DNA of 64,000 bases from Calycina herbarum (GCA_001414485.1 LLEY01000057.1:186001-250000), one strand, 5' to 3'; shown: positions 48,735 to 59,926, counted from the stretch's first letter. Notes: a model not told the origin generated them from the letters alone. Program-made: numbers and translations.

Positions 48735-49675
48735 CTATCGTCCTCGTTTGCCTTTTCCTCTTCCCCTCCCACTGCCTCTCCCCCCTCTACTACTCGAACT
48801 CCTCTTCGGGCCTTCGATATCGTGTATGTCCTTCTTGCTCAACTTCAATGTGCCGCCGGAGAATTTACCCACTGCGGGAGCACCAACCCCTCTGTCCCTC
48901 TTTCCTTCATTGCGGGTGCTGGCCTTCATTTTTGCCTTTTCGAGAATAATGCCGTTTTCGCGGGCTTCCCTTCTTCTCGTGTCTTCCTTCTCGTTTTGTT
49001 TGGAAACGATTCCCTTTCTGTGTGCGATTGGCATCTTCTCTTGTTTGAATATTGAGCCTTTAGATCCCAAAGCTTGTAACCGTAGATCCGTCGCTTTATG
49101 CCTGTTCGTTCCATTGGAAGTCGCGTTTCCGCCGGAATTGAGGAGGTGAGACTCGGAGAGGAGACGTTGGAGGGCAAGATCTTTCTTCAGATTTGCTTCT
49201 TCGGAGGCGTCTTCGTCGTCTATCTTCGTACCTGATTTGTCGCGAACTAGGGATACTGTAGGTGTGCTTGTGGGGATCTTGGAACTCTGCGAAGATGGTG
49301 AGCCAGGAAGTACCTCATGAGTGGAATTTGTCTTACCATAAATGCCTTCAATTCCTCTTTTGACATGGCCGCCATTCGTGTCTGCGCATCCGTATGCTCA
49401 ACTACCTCGACTCCTCCCTCTTCTGGCTCTGATATCCCACCCCATTCCTCCTCCTCATCTTCTTCATCCTCGGATAGTCCTTCTACCTCTTGCACTGCTT
49501 TTTGCACAACGGGTAAGGGTTTGAATTGCGCCTCAAAGTGCCGACGAAATATCTCTTGCGCGTCTAGTTCCGAGGCCTCGGATTCTTCGCTGCTTGATCG
49601 TTCTTCCCGTCTCTTTGAATTTGAGGCAGTAGCTGCGCCAATCTGCCGCTTTCTCTTCCCCAAATTTGTAGACAT
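48735..49675 (-). CDS. FAF1: FAF1-like 40S ribosome biogenesis protein
   Basis: Two exons, 49675-49337 and 49286-48735, give 296 residues. The start MSTNLGKRKRQIG was chosen over an upstream in-frame Met at 49723 because it begins the basic nucleolar-type N-terminus and leaves a sensible promoter to HIS6. Features are an acidic patch (GLSEDEEDEEEEWGG), the helix RMAAMSKEELKAFM before the intron, a basic middle with LALQRLLSESHLLN and RHKATDLRLQALGSKGSI, and a Gly/Arg/Lys-rich C-terminus. The pattern matches yeast Faf1 / human C1orf131, a component of the early small-subunit processome. Divergent from HIS6. Confidence 0.75.
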
Positions 49676-49888
49676 CTCGTAGATAGTTGTATGGTTGTCC
49701 CAGCTTGTGAATGAGGGGACCAAAAATATTCCAGAACAAGCAGCGAAGTCGGTCCGAAGTTTGTCCGATCACCAAACTCTCTTTGGTTTTACCCCACTAA
49801 CTCGTAGCAGAGCGCGTCAAGCTCACCTTTGATTTCAATCCACACTGACTTGACCCTGCCAGAAACCCACTACTCCATCGCATACACC
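49676..49888. promoter_or_regulatory. Divergent FAF1-HIS6 promoter
   Basis: Only 213 bp separate the two start codons, so the promoters must overlap. This is the tightest divergent pair in the window. No specific factor site was identified by eye. Confidence 0.5.
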
Positions 49889-50769
49889 ATGACGAAGTTT
49901 AGGCCCTGTATAGACCTACATTCTGGTCAAGTCAAGCAGATTGTTGGTGGCACATTGACAACTGCCTCGGCCGATCTCAAAACCAATTATGTTTCCAAGC
50001 TTCCTGCTAGCCACTTTGCCAAATTATACAGGGACAATGGACTTGAAGGGGCACACGTTATCATGCTAGGGCCTGGTAATGAAGAAGTTGCCAGGGAAGC
50101 ATTGGCCGAGTGGCCAAGTGGGTTGCAGGTAGGAGGGGGGATTACAGATAAGAATGCCAAACAATGGATCGATTGGGGTGCTGAAAGGGTAAGTTGAAGC
50201 TCTAGTGGCATTTCCTCCTACATATGCTAATAAGAGAACTAGGTTATTATCACATCTTTCCTCTTTCCATCTGGAAAATTCTCCCAAGAACACCTCAACT
50301 CTGTTTTGTCTGCTTTGAGCGGTGATAAAGAAAAGCTAGTTATTGACCTTAGCTGTCGGAGGAAAGACAATACCTGGTTTGTGGCTATGAACAAATGGCA
50401 GACAATTACTGACATGGAGGTCAACGAGAGTCAGTTTCCTTGCCTTCCAACTACGCGAATAAGCGCTGACTTGTGGCAGCTTCGATAAAGTCCCTAGAAC
50501 CATATTGCTCGGAATTTCTCGTACACGCTGCAGATAATGAGGGCCTACAAAAAGGGATCGACGAACAGCTTGTAGAGAAACTCGCACAGTGGTGCAGTAT
50601 ACCTGTCACTTATGCTGGAGGTGGCCGCAATCTCCAAGACTTGGACCACGTAAAGACTTTGAGCAATGGCCGTGTTGACCTTACAATCGGAAGTGCACTT
50701 GATGTCTTCGGTGGCTCGGGAGTAACTTTCGAAGAATGTGTCAAGTGGAATGAGAACTCGAAGAATTGA
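49889..50769 (+). CDS. HIS6: Phosphoribosyl-formimino-AICAR-phosphate isomerase (histidine biosynthesis)
   Basis: Three exons, 49889-50188, 50243-50429 and 50480-50769, give 258 residues (yeast His6 is 261). It is a TIM barrel that carries out the fourth step of histidine biosynthesis, an Amadori rearrangement of ProFAR to PRFAR. Landmarks are [21 protein letters not shown] with the catalytic aspartate, [52 protein letters not shown] (usually HAADVEG) and [13 protein letters not shown]. It ends with [14 protein letters not shown]. The start at 49889 fits the family; an in-frame Met lies 60 bases upstream. The second donor is GTCAGT. Confidence 0.94.
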
Positions 50770-51492
50770 ATCAACAAATGAATATGTCGACCAACAAACA
50801 ACGTACCATGGTTTCTCCAATTCAACATGTCACATATCCGGACCTAGTTGCGGTGTATATGAAGCCTTCTCAAATCGGAATTACATAAGCTCGAGAGCTC
50901 AAAGGCCAATATCAATAGAAGTTTTCAAACTGGCATACTTGCCTAACGGACTCCCTGAATGTTACATCAGCGTCTACGAAGGATATTACATCGTTGAACT
51001 ATCAGCATCTCAATGGTGATTGCCATCAACTTCTTCTATTTTTCATACATATGTATGAGACTACAGTCGATTATCTATCGCATCCCTTGAATCAAATCTG
51101 GTCAGCCATGTTTATTTGCAAATTCGTATTACAGGCCCACAACACCACGCGCTGCACGCAATAAACACAATCTGAAGAAGAAAGCAGGAAGAAAACGCCT
51201 TTTTTGATGATTCCAGACCTTCAATGATATTCCATGCCAGTCTGGTTTGACGAATGCCAGTCTCCATATCAGCATACCTCAATATCTTCCTTCCCTTCGG
51301 TTTTGCTGTGGTGCCTTTATACCCATCCGCCATTTCGTACTCAACAAATCCTGCCAGAATCTTGTCAGGTGCATCCAGTTTATCCAAGGACGACAGTATT
51401 ATCCGAAAGACCAGTAGAAACAAATGGCGAGAATTGCGAAGAGCGAAAGACTTGAGAAGCCGTCTGTGGTCGTGGAGAAATCAAGCCAAGAA
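50770..51492. other. Convergent intergenic region
   Basis: About 720 bp between the converging HIS6 and coiled-coil genes. Nothing supported. Confidence 0.5.
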
Positions 51493-52259
51493 TCACTTCC
51501 GTGACGCCATGATTCTTTTAAAATACATTTTTAATGATTCGACATGTTGGTGTCCCACCGGCCACTCACCCCAAGGAGCCTTGGCAAGGCCTTGGTCCTC
51601 ATCCCCGGTGAGCTCTTCAGCAAGATCTTCAAGATGCCCGAATATATTCTCGAATTGTCTAATGTCTTTCTTTGTTGCTTCTGCGGCTGTTGTAGCATCG
51701 ATGTTTGTAACTTCACCAAACATGTCCATCAGTTCGTGGAACACTTCGTGTGGGGGAGCTTCGGATGCTTTAGGACTGTGAGCAGCTTCTTCGGCATCTG
51801 GGATATCCTCTGGTTGCTTCGATTTTTCCTTCACCTCCTCATCCCTTGCCACTTTGTCATTATCGTGTTTGTATTTGATATCCCGGAGTTCACTTTGTAG
51901 AGCAATGTTTTCTGCCATTGCGATTTCGATACCAGCAGACAAGGTATTTGCCATATCGCCCGAATCCTGTTGTTGGCCGTGGACTTGGATCACCTCCTTG
52001 CCCTTGCTTGGCTGTTCGTTTCTTCCTCCATGAAGAACCTCTCCCGAATCGCGCTCACGGACTAAGGCTTCCAATGTTTCTTTTTGTTCTTCTAAAGCTT
52101 TTATCTCCTCCCGAAGTCTCGAATTCTCTGCTGCTTGCTTTTGCGTTGCATCTCGTGCTTTGGCTATCAGTTCGGGGTCTGGATGATAGTTCTGTCGTGC
52201 CTGAAACGACTAGTTAGACTTCATCAGACAACTGAGGGGCAACGATTTCTGCGTACCAT
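51493..52259 (-). CDS. Small coiled-coil protein, first coding exon is only ATG
   Basis: Two exons, 52259-52257 and 52200-51493, give 236 residues. The first coding exon is just the start codon, followed by a GTACGC donor; the acceptor TTTCAG joins it to GCACGACAG (MARQNYHPDPELIAKARD). Residues 12-55 are strongly coiled-coil (ENSRLREEIKALEEQKETLEALV). A second helical segment lies near 90-120 (AENIALQSELRDIKYKHDN), and an acidic stretch precedes the C-terminal part, HELMDMFGEVTNIDA and QFENIFGHLEDLAEELTGD. No family was recognised. An alternative is that translation starts at an internal Met (52074), but that would cut through the coiled coil. Confidence 0.65.
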
Positions 52260-52429
52260 GATTTAGGCCGGTGTCAATTGACAAGACTTCTATATCGTGG
52301 AAAGGGTTGTTGCTTGCTGGGGCTGGCGTCGGAGATGCTATGTTGTGAACCTGACCTTTGGCGCATGTAGCGTTGTGGACTCGTTTATGTGGACTTGGTT
52401 TGGTTGGCGAGCAAGTTTCTAGTCTAGCG

Positions 52430-53466
52430 AAATGACCATTTTTCTTGCAAATAAAAGAAGTAAACTCATTTAGAGTAATAGAGAGGAAGAAATGAAGTTA
52501 CGACTACTTTAAAAACAAATGAAAAAGAGTATATTTTTGGTCGTATTATATAGAGTTGAGAAATTATATTATTCTAGCTATTTAGAATAATTTTATATAA
52601 CATAGATAAAGTTACTGAAATATACTTAAAAATAAAGAAATTTTATTCTAGCTTTTTTGTGACAGACGTGTTTCAGATAAGACTCAGAACAAACAACACT
52701 CTATTCTTAGGACAAAAGACGAGGAGAACAGAAGAGCTCGAGAGAACCGGGAACTAAATACAAGTCCTGCAACGCTAGTGCGTACGCTAGTACTAGCGTG
52801 CATCTAAGCGAACATGTGACATCCAGCAGCCTTCGTGACTATAACCGTCACATTTTTATCTAATGTTTTATTATAAGAATTTGATTTCTCTAGCTATTTA
52901 GAATAATTTCTTAAAACAAAGAAAGTTACTTAAGTATAAAAGATTAAGTATTATTTACTAGCTTTTTATCTAATATTTTAAAGTGTTTTAGTTATCTAAA
53001 TAATTAGAAGAATAAAAAGAAGAAAATAAAGTTACTTTACTATTAACAAATAAGAGAGAATTCTATAATCTTATTTCTTTAACTAATTTAAAGAATAAAA
53101 AGAAAGAAAGTTTAGATTTCTTAAAAGATTTATTAAATAAGATATTTATCCATAGAATATTTATCTACTTTTAATAATTAATATTATTAAGAGAAAGTAT
53201 AAAGCTCTTTAAAGACTTATTAGCCAAGATTAGATTACTAGAATCTTCTAGACTAAGAGCTCATAATTCTAGAAGTTTATTTATAATACTTCTAGGTTTT
53301 TTTTTAAAGAATCTTAAATTCACTTATTATCTTATCTTTTCTTAAAATAAACTTCTAGGAAATTCTATATAAATATCACGTGCTTATTACTTAGAGTAGT
53401 TACTTAAGAGTTACTTAGAGTAAAATTGATTAATAAGTAATTTGTTTCTTACACTGATATTTTCTA
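52430..53466. repeat. AT-rich, diverged tandem-repeat DNA
   Basis: Very AT-rich. The word TCTAGCTATTTAGAATAATTT occurs near 52572 and with one change near 52889, each followed by an AAAGTTACTxAAxTATA block and by CTAGCTTTTTATCTAAT. Weaker copies (TAGTTATCTAAATAATTA near 52990, TAACTAATTTAAAGAAT near 53083) follow. The first copy is interrupted by the solo LTR. Composition fits RIP-degraded repeat DNA. Confidence 0.6.
52658..52852. mobile_element. Solo LTR, retrotransposon remnant
   Basis: A 195-bp segment begins TGTGAC and ends GTCACA, the inverted ends expected of an LTR. It is flanked on both sides by TTTTT (52653-52657 and 52853-52857), a 5-bp target duplication. It has clearly higher GC content than the AT-rich DNA around it. 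Removing it with one TTTTT gives a junction CTAGCTTTTTATCTAAT that exists uninterrupted near 52959. Size and 5-bp duplication fit a Ty1/copia or Ty3/gypsy LTR; which one cannot be told. Confidence 0.7.
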
Positions 53467-53469
53467 TAA

Positions 53470-54156
53470 GAGCCTGTTTAGCAACCATTTTTGACTCGCG
53501 AGTCACTACAAAAAAGTTGGATCGAATTGTTCTGATTTGACTCTATTCACGAATTAGCTATTGAAGCGTAAAACCGTGTGTTACAAAAAAAAAGCGTAAA
53601 TCGTAATAATACGCGCTACCGAGTCAAATCTTGCCATACAGAAAAAGCTCTACTTATTAAAAACACAAGCCTTTATTCGACTCGAACAATTCAAGCCTCT
53701 TAACACTATGGCACGTATACCGTGCATCGTCTTGCAGCGACGCGCTGTCTTGGATCGCAGATGTAGTGTGGCTACTAGCGTAATAGCTATTGCTTCCGCA
53801 GCTTTGTACTACAAGAATAACTTTCTGAAAAGACCTTGGAATACGTCGAAACTTCGAGGAGATGAATGGGTAGAGTAATTACTGCCGGAGCATCCAAAAC
53901 GACCAGAGAACAATATTGGCTTGTTTTCGAACCTTCGTTTCCTTTAGCAGCATTGTATTATGTAATGAAGGATGCCATGGCTTCAATATATCCGAGCGAA
54001 ATACAATAATATACGATTCACTCAAAAAAAGCCAAACATCGATTTGGATGGGATTAGACTCAATACGCTCTCGAGTAATGTGGTACGTGCTCAGTACTAT
54101 TCGCGGCACTATTTACGAGTCAAATCAAGGATCAAAACCGGTTGCCAAACAGGGGC
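53470..54156. mobile_element. Defective PIF/Harbinger-type DNA transposon
   Basis: A 687-bp element with 17-bp terminal inverted repeats (53470-53486 GAGCCTGTTTAGCAACC; 54140-54156, reverse complement GCCCCTGTTTGGCAACC, 14 of 17 matching) and a 3-bp target duplication TAA on both sides (53467-53469 and 54157-54159). The TAA duplication and the GGGCCTGTTTGG-like end are hallmarks of PIF/Harbinger. From ATG 53708 a frame reads MARIPCIVLQRRAV, then ALYYKNNF and LRGDEWVE, a stop, and LLPEHPKRPENNIG. This resembles the N-terminus of Harbinger transposases. The stop is TAA in a place where a CAA glutamine would fit. The catalytic DDE part is missing. A perfect 14-bp palindrome TGACTCGCGAGTCA lies at 53492-53505. 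Confidence 0.75.
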
Positions 54157-54161
54157 TAATG

Positions 54162-54390
54162 TTTAGCAGTAATACCTTAAGATATAAATTCGAAGTTAGT
54201 CTTTCTGATATACTTTCTTATAAGTGTTAGCCCAGAATAAATACTAGGTGTTTCTAGGTTATTTGAGAATGTTACTTGTAAGTTATCTCGAATTCACTTC
54301 TTATTACACATCTTGATTCTGACATTTAGTAGTAATGCATTGAGATCTGAATTCGAGGTCAGCTTTACTCTGGCACTTTCACTCAAGCAT
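54162..54390. repeat. Direct repeat pair beside the Harbinger element
   Basis: Copies starting at 54162 and 54325 (offset 163) share about 50 bases beginning TTTAGYAGTAATRC. Most differences are transitions (C/T or A/G), with the first copy richer in A and T, as expected from RIP acting unequally on a duplication. Confidence 0.55.
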
Positions 54391-57300
54391 CATCCTGGAA
54401 TAAGCACCTGGAAATATCTGCGCTTCTACTCCACTTGTCGCTTTGAATTTATCCACCACACCCCCTACGGGCGAACGGACCTCCTGTGCCGATATTCAAG
54501 TCTTGACATCTTCATTGAGAATTTGAACCCCTCGAGAAATTCCTCAACAGACAAACACCCTCTTGATTCACGCTACGGAAGAGCCTCATACCCCGCATCC
54601 GTTCTTATGACCCCGCAACTCTATTCCGTACCTCCATCAATACCAAGTCTGGGATGGGACTCATGGCTTGTAAGTCAAAAGAAGATCTACTAGGAATGGC
54701 GCGGAAAAGAGCGGAAAGAGAAGGAGAAGAAACTGACGTCTTCGCGGCGTTCTAGACCTTGTTCAAGATCAAGATCAAGACTATGGGAAGAATAGCTCGC
54801 AAATCGAGATATACCAAAAATCGACTTCCCAAAGCACAATTCTTCGTACCCCACTTCGCCGATAGACATCGACTTCTCTTTATCTTCGTCAGCTTGAGAA
54901 GTTGGCCCAGGAATCTAACCTCTAGAAGGAGCAAAGAAGTAAGCAAAAGAGTTACTTCTTCTTCCGACTTTCCACACCTCTCGAAGGCTTACAGACTTGT
55001 ACCTCCCGGGGCTAATCTTGCGAGACTTTCAACCCAAGCCACTTCGCACTTACTTGCCACAAACTTCCCTTTCTCAAAGCCGTGCCCACAGCATATACTC
55101 CTTTTCCAAACTACGAATATGACAAGGAAGCATGCGAGAAGGAAAGAATATAACTTTTCGATCCCGGTGGTGATAATAGAAGTGAAGGAGTGATAGAAGT
55201 TATGATTCGGAGGAGTATTGATATGAGATTTTGTTTACTTGGAAATTCGCTATCAGTTTGTTTACTTTCCCCACACGGGTTGTGCTGTTTCGCAAGCAAC
55301 GAGTTACTAAGCATAAGCTGGAGTATTCTTACTATTTTGACGATCGCTGAGGGCTTCTTTGGCAACTCACCGAGATTATGACATGTGACCATGTGAATCC
55401 CGAGGATGGTGAATAATACACATACCAGCTCGTGACAACTTATTGATAGAAGATCATTCAAGTTGCGAGGTTGCATTCATGCCGTATGGCTCCCAGGATC
55501 AAAAACTATCCGGGAGTAACAGATGTCGCCGGTATCGATGTATTTGATCAAACCACTTCTCACCCCAAGTTTTGTGTTTGGATTCTCGCACCGATTTTAC
55601 CAGCCCTGCCTCAGACGCTGCCCAGGTCTTTGCCATAGGCATGACTCCTTTTGGTCACTGTTCCACAACCCATGGTCGGACATGCTAGCTCTATATCAGA
55701 ACACATTTCTTGCTTCCTACATATCTAAGCCCACCTAAACCCTTTTCAAAAAGAGAGCGCTGAAGCTCCTACCGTACCCCACCTCTGGGACAGGCAATTT
55801 GGCGATACTGATGTTGATAGACTGATGGGATCACACTGGGAGATGATTGGAAATTCCAGTGCTTTAACGTTGCGGCATTTTCGCTGCCATACTGAGCATT
55901 GAGGTACACCTGGTGAACTGCCTCGATATCATAGCGGCCGCGCGTCACTATTTTCCAGCTCACGATGATGGTATTTTGGAAAGCTCAAAATATGCTTAAT
56001 GCTTCAGGGCTTACGGAGCTCTTTCTAAAACGCAATATCCCTAGCGAACTCGATTACTTCAAGACGCGCAAGACTCGAGAGATACAAGATACAATGAAAT
56101 CACGATTCTGCGGGGTTCGGAGATCGATCTAAAAGAAATAAAATACGGTTTGATGGACCTTCATATGCCAGCTCAGCCTTGGCTTCCAAGAGTGCGGTGG
56201 TGAGGGTGCGGCTTCACCTCCATCTCCCGTTGACCATTGAAAGGCAACCATCCACTTGGTGGATCCTCGCGCCACCCCCTCCCCACCTGCCCCACTAGAC
56301 TGCACATATTCTTCATAAATTCAAATAAGCGTTTCGTTGTCATCAACTTGTACGCAACCTCCTTAATAAAAATGGGTTGGTTGGGCGGTACAAGCGCATG
56401 TCGCACCAGCAGCGTGAAGCTTGGGCTCATCCTTCAAAAATCCTTGAGTGTAATAAGGGTTTTCTATAGACTCCCCCTGGGGAGTCTTGAGTTTTGCTGT
56501 TTTTTTGGACAGTTTTTGGAACTTTTTTGGGGGGTGGCTGGTTGGTGTTGACGCGGTCGCTTCGCGTGATGGATGGGGTCTTGAAATACTGCCCTCCACC
56601 GGTGGATTTTTGCATGGGTAAGATACTCGCTATGTGACCTCCCCGTACGCGTCAAGTCAGCCATACGTCAGATTGCTGGGTTTTGGTTTGCTCGTGTTTA
56701 CGTTGCAAGTTGGGGTAGTGAGGTTAAGCGAGGGGTGAAGTATGTCGCTTGTGAGTTGCCAAGACTTTGTTATGAAGACTTCACTTCGGCACTTGGAAGC
56801 AACAGAGCGAGGTGAGAACTGGGGCACTCGTCGAGGCCAATTCCAAAATCCCCATAATCTGATCCTCAATACTCTTTTACCAACAGTTTTGCTCTCAACA
56901 GAAAAACCCTAGCATAGTCAAGGTGGTGTAGACCTCTTGCGCCCAAAGGTAGGGAGGTGAGCGAATATCCGTGCCTATGAGCGGTGACAAGGATGACAAG
57001 CTCCGATGAATCAGATTGCTTCCGCAAGTTGCTACATCCGTCTATTTTTGTAAATTTCTTCTTGGGCGGAGGCGAGGGGGGTATAGTGGAGACTTAGAAT
57101 CTATATTGAACTTGATGGCATTATTAGACACTGACCTGCAAATACTAAACTATCCTCCCCATGTATACCCCCATCCTGAAAAAGGGCGCGCCCCGAAACC
57201 AGAATTAATGTACATCCCACCCTCCCAAACGCTGGCAGAAGCACAAAAGTATCAAATTACAATTCTGACAAAGGAACTGATATAGTGGTCCGCGAAAGCA

Positions 57301-57558
57301 ATATCGGTTGAATAGATCTGCAAGCATCTTCGTTATTCGAGTTATCTCATAAAGACAGGGCGAGGTTGTTTATGCCATCCAAGGCAAGACCAGAATGAAA
57401 ACCTATTCCCAGAATCACCAGTCAGCATTTTTGACTCCTCTTACGCAGTGTAGATGTTTTCCTACCCAGTATCCAGATCGTAAGCCCGACTTCAATCAAG
57501 GGGGAGCTGTTCTTTTGCGTCCAATTGCTAGGACACCACCATTTTTTCTGGCAAGCCT
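54391..57558. other. Gene-poor DNA with short frames
   Basis: About 3.2 kb. Frames at 54313-54693 (126 codons), 54759-55193 (144 codons) and 57016-57285 (89 codons) on plus were read but match no family. Two partial palindromes, ATCCACTTGGTGGAT at 56250 and TCCACCGGTGGA at 56595, lie 345 bases apart and may mark an old element. I call no gene here. Confidence 0.4.
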
Positions 57559-58365
57559 TCAGCGCCTAGTACTTTGGCAATTACTTCCTTCACGTCGGAA
57601 TAAGGAGCTGACCTTCTTCTTGACCGTAGGAGGGAAAGCGGGTTTCTTCTCTTCTGCTTTCGTGCCCATGGGGGTAGACTGTGGGTTTGGAGATGTTCCA
57701 GAGGCTCGAATACACTGCTCAAGATCCAAGATTCGACTATCCCTTGCGACATTCTCCTCCTTCAAGTTATCGATGACTCGTTTCTGGTCCTTGACTTGGT
57801 CCTCGGTCGCGCGAAGTTTCTCCTCCAATTCTCGCATTCGTTTCGCAGATAGTTCTTGGGTTGTGCGACAGTTTTGGAGCTCCATTTCCATTGCGTAGGC
57901 GTGTGACTCAGCGACTTGGAGCGCTTCCTGGTGTCGTCCTGGTTGTTGTTCGATATCTGCGATAAGCTTGAAGATATCGGTCACAACAGGGGAGGCTGGT
58001 TCTTCTCCCCATAAAGGAAGCCCACTCCCTCCATTCGTGGTCGATGGAGTGGTGGATGGCTTGTCGCTGACCACTGTCCAGGAATCGCTTCTTTGTGTGC
58101 TGCTTTCCTACGAACTGTTAGTTTGAGTCGCGAAAAAAGAGAGATGGCGCAAAGGGGATATAATCACGACCTCGTCTGAATCACTCTCGAGAAAGGGCTT
58201 AGAACTCACCCTAATAGACTCGGAGAAGCTGGTAGTTGGTGTACTGTTCGGGGTGGAGACGCCGCTATTGCCAGTAGAGGCGGTGGATCCTGACTTGTCT
58301 CTGTTCTTTTGGGCGCGTTGAGCGTCAAGGTCTTTCCATCTCTCCAGAATCTTTGAGTTGTCCAT
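57559..58365 (-). CDS. Small coiled-coil protein, function unknown
   Basis: Two exons, 58365-58210 and 58107-57559, give 234 residues. The start MDNSKILERWKDLDAQRAQK is chosen because the frame upstream lacks coding character. Exon 1 encodes a Ser/Thr/Asn-rich stretch; the splice joins SESIR to ESSTQRSDSW. Residues from about 90 on form long amphipathic helices (HQEALQVAESHAYAMEMELQ, AKRMRELEEKLRATEDQVKD and RVIDNLKEENVARDSRILD), a probable coiled coil. The basic C-terminus reads VKKKVSSLFRREG. No family recognised. It is divergent from another coiled-coil gene at 59054. Confidence 0.6.
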
Positions 58366-59053
58366 TCTGGGGTACTGGCGATTTGACAATAGCAAGAGCC
58401 AAAGGATGCAACAGAACCTGATGGTGTATGGCACTGAGGAAATTTAGTGGTGAGCCAAGCGAAGGTGAATTTGATTGAATTTTCCTCTTGTCACTTTGCG
58501 AAAATAATTAATTGAAAGACTCGGACTCATCACTGGTGAAACTGTGTGAAATCCCCTCACCTGCATGTATCCACTGTCGAAAAAGGCAGTATCAAATCAC
58601 TCAATAATTATATAGGGAGCTATTGTGGACCTAGCCTTAATAGAGCATTTAGTAGTTTTTTGTCGGATTGCCAATAAAGTGAGCAGGAGTCGGCTATCCT
58701 ATACCGCCGTGTTTCATTTTTGCTTATGGGATTGAAGGGAGTGGAAAAAATAGCGCTGGATTCGACAGCCAACCCTACGCGAGGCTACACTTCTTGCACA
58801 CTTTCAAGTCCTGCTTTTGTCAACCAACAAAGCCACCTGGTGATCCACCGCAACCTCAAGCACTCAAATTCTCCAAATACCCACCGAAAGTATGAGTGCG
58901 AGACCTCAACTTCCTTCCGGGTCTCCTACTGACGTTCATAGCGGAAGCACATAATTGGGCGCGCAGCAGCAAAACCCGCCAATTGATCCTCATCTTCAGT
59001 TCGACGAATCGAAGCCGGCATCATTGCTGCGACCACAATATTAACCACCGGTG
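58366..59053. promoter_or_regulatory. Divergent intergenic region between two coiled-coil genes
   Basis: About 690 bp between two divergent starts. No motif was recognised; a 70-codon plus-strand frame at 58720-58932 is not convincing. Confidence 0.35.
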
Positions 59054-59926
59054 ATGGATATCGTCAACAACGCCCTGCAGGATGCGATCTGCGGGCTCCT
59101 CGATGCGAACGACAGCTTAAAGCAAGAAGTCGCCACTTTGAAAAATAAGCAAAATGACAGCCGTCACGCGCAAGAGCAACTCGAGTTGGATAGAATGAAC
59201 CTTATTAGAGAAGTTGGCCAACTCAAACAAGAACTGGCACGAGCGAAGGGGGATACGGCAGCACAGGCTCAACGCGGTCCCGCAGATGAAAACAAACGGA
59301 TTCCCATTGCGTTCGAAGAAGTGGCGCGTCGTTATCTTCAGAAAAAGGACATTGAGGAGATTCAACGGGATAAAGAGAAAGTCAAGCAAAAGTACGAGGC
59401 AGCCAACAAGTTATTAACAAATCTGGTCAAAAAGGGAGTGGATGAGAGAGATCTGCTCGAGTCGGAGAAGAATGATCTGATGACACAAGTACAGAGCTTG
59501 GACGTTCGACTACAGAGTTCAACAGAGAGAATAAAGTCGCTTGAAAAGGAGGGCTCGTCACAGAATGCCGTGACCATGTTGAGGAATATGACAAAGGAGA
59601 GGATTCAGCTACAAAACTTATCATCTAACTCATATGTTGGGAATCATATGCGAGGATATTTGGCACACATATCGAAGGTACCTAGTTTTACAACGAAATC
59701 ACATATATATCCCAAGTATACTTTGTGGGTCACTAAAATGATTCCTAGGCCTACTTTAAGGTCCATCCTTTTCACTCCCACAAACTCCCAACACAAAGCA
59801 GTGCTTTCCACCACCACTACCAACGCTCATAGGATAGTATTTATTTTACAAGCTCGTCTCTCTAAGCAAAATAAGTATTTCAGAAATACTGTAGAAAACT
59901 CCTCTTTTTTTCAGAATAGTAGTTAG
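59054..59926 (+). CDS. Coiled-coil protein, 3' half doubtful (possibly truncated)
   Basis: From the ATG at 59054 a frame of 290 codons runs to 59926. The first 185 residues are a convincing coiled coil (LDANDSLKQEVATLKNK, REVGQLKQELARAKG, EVARRYLQKKDIEEIQRDKE, LMTQVQSLDVRLQSSTERIK). After KERIQLQNL (near 59615) composition changes abruptly to Ser/Thr/Ile/Phe-rich, non-helical sequence in AT-rich DNA. Either a splice site near there (for example the GTACCT donor at 59679) leads to exons I cannot see, or the 3' end has been lost by rearrangement next to the transposon-rich DNA. The neighbour at 58365, divergent, also encodes a coiled coil, but no sequence similarity between them is evident. Confidence 0.45.
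   Translation: MDIVNNALQDAICGLLDANDSLKQEVATLKNKQNDSRHAQEQLELDRMNLIREVGQLKQELARAKGDTAAQAQRGPADENKRIPIAFEEVARRYLQKKDIEEIQRDKEKVKQKYEAANKLLTNLVKKGVDERDLLESEKNDLMTQVQSLDVRLQSSTERIKSLEKEGSSQNAVTMLRNMTKERIQLQNLSSNSYVGNHMRGYLAHISKVPSFTTKSHIYPKYTLWVTKMIPRPTLRSILFTPTNSQHKAVLSTTTTNAHRIVFILQARLSKQNKYFRNTVENSSFFQNSS

Noticed and set aside
54759..55193. 144-codon frame starting MFKIKIKTMGRIARKSRYTK
   Set aside because: Basic N-terminus suggested a mitochondrial or ribosomal protein, but nothing else supports it and it lies in repeat-rich DNA.
57016..57285. 89-codon plus-strand frame with IPPSQTLAEAQKYQ
   Set aside because: Some coding flavour, but no start context, family or splice partners.
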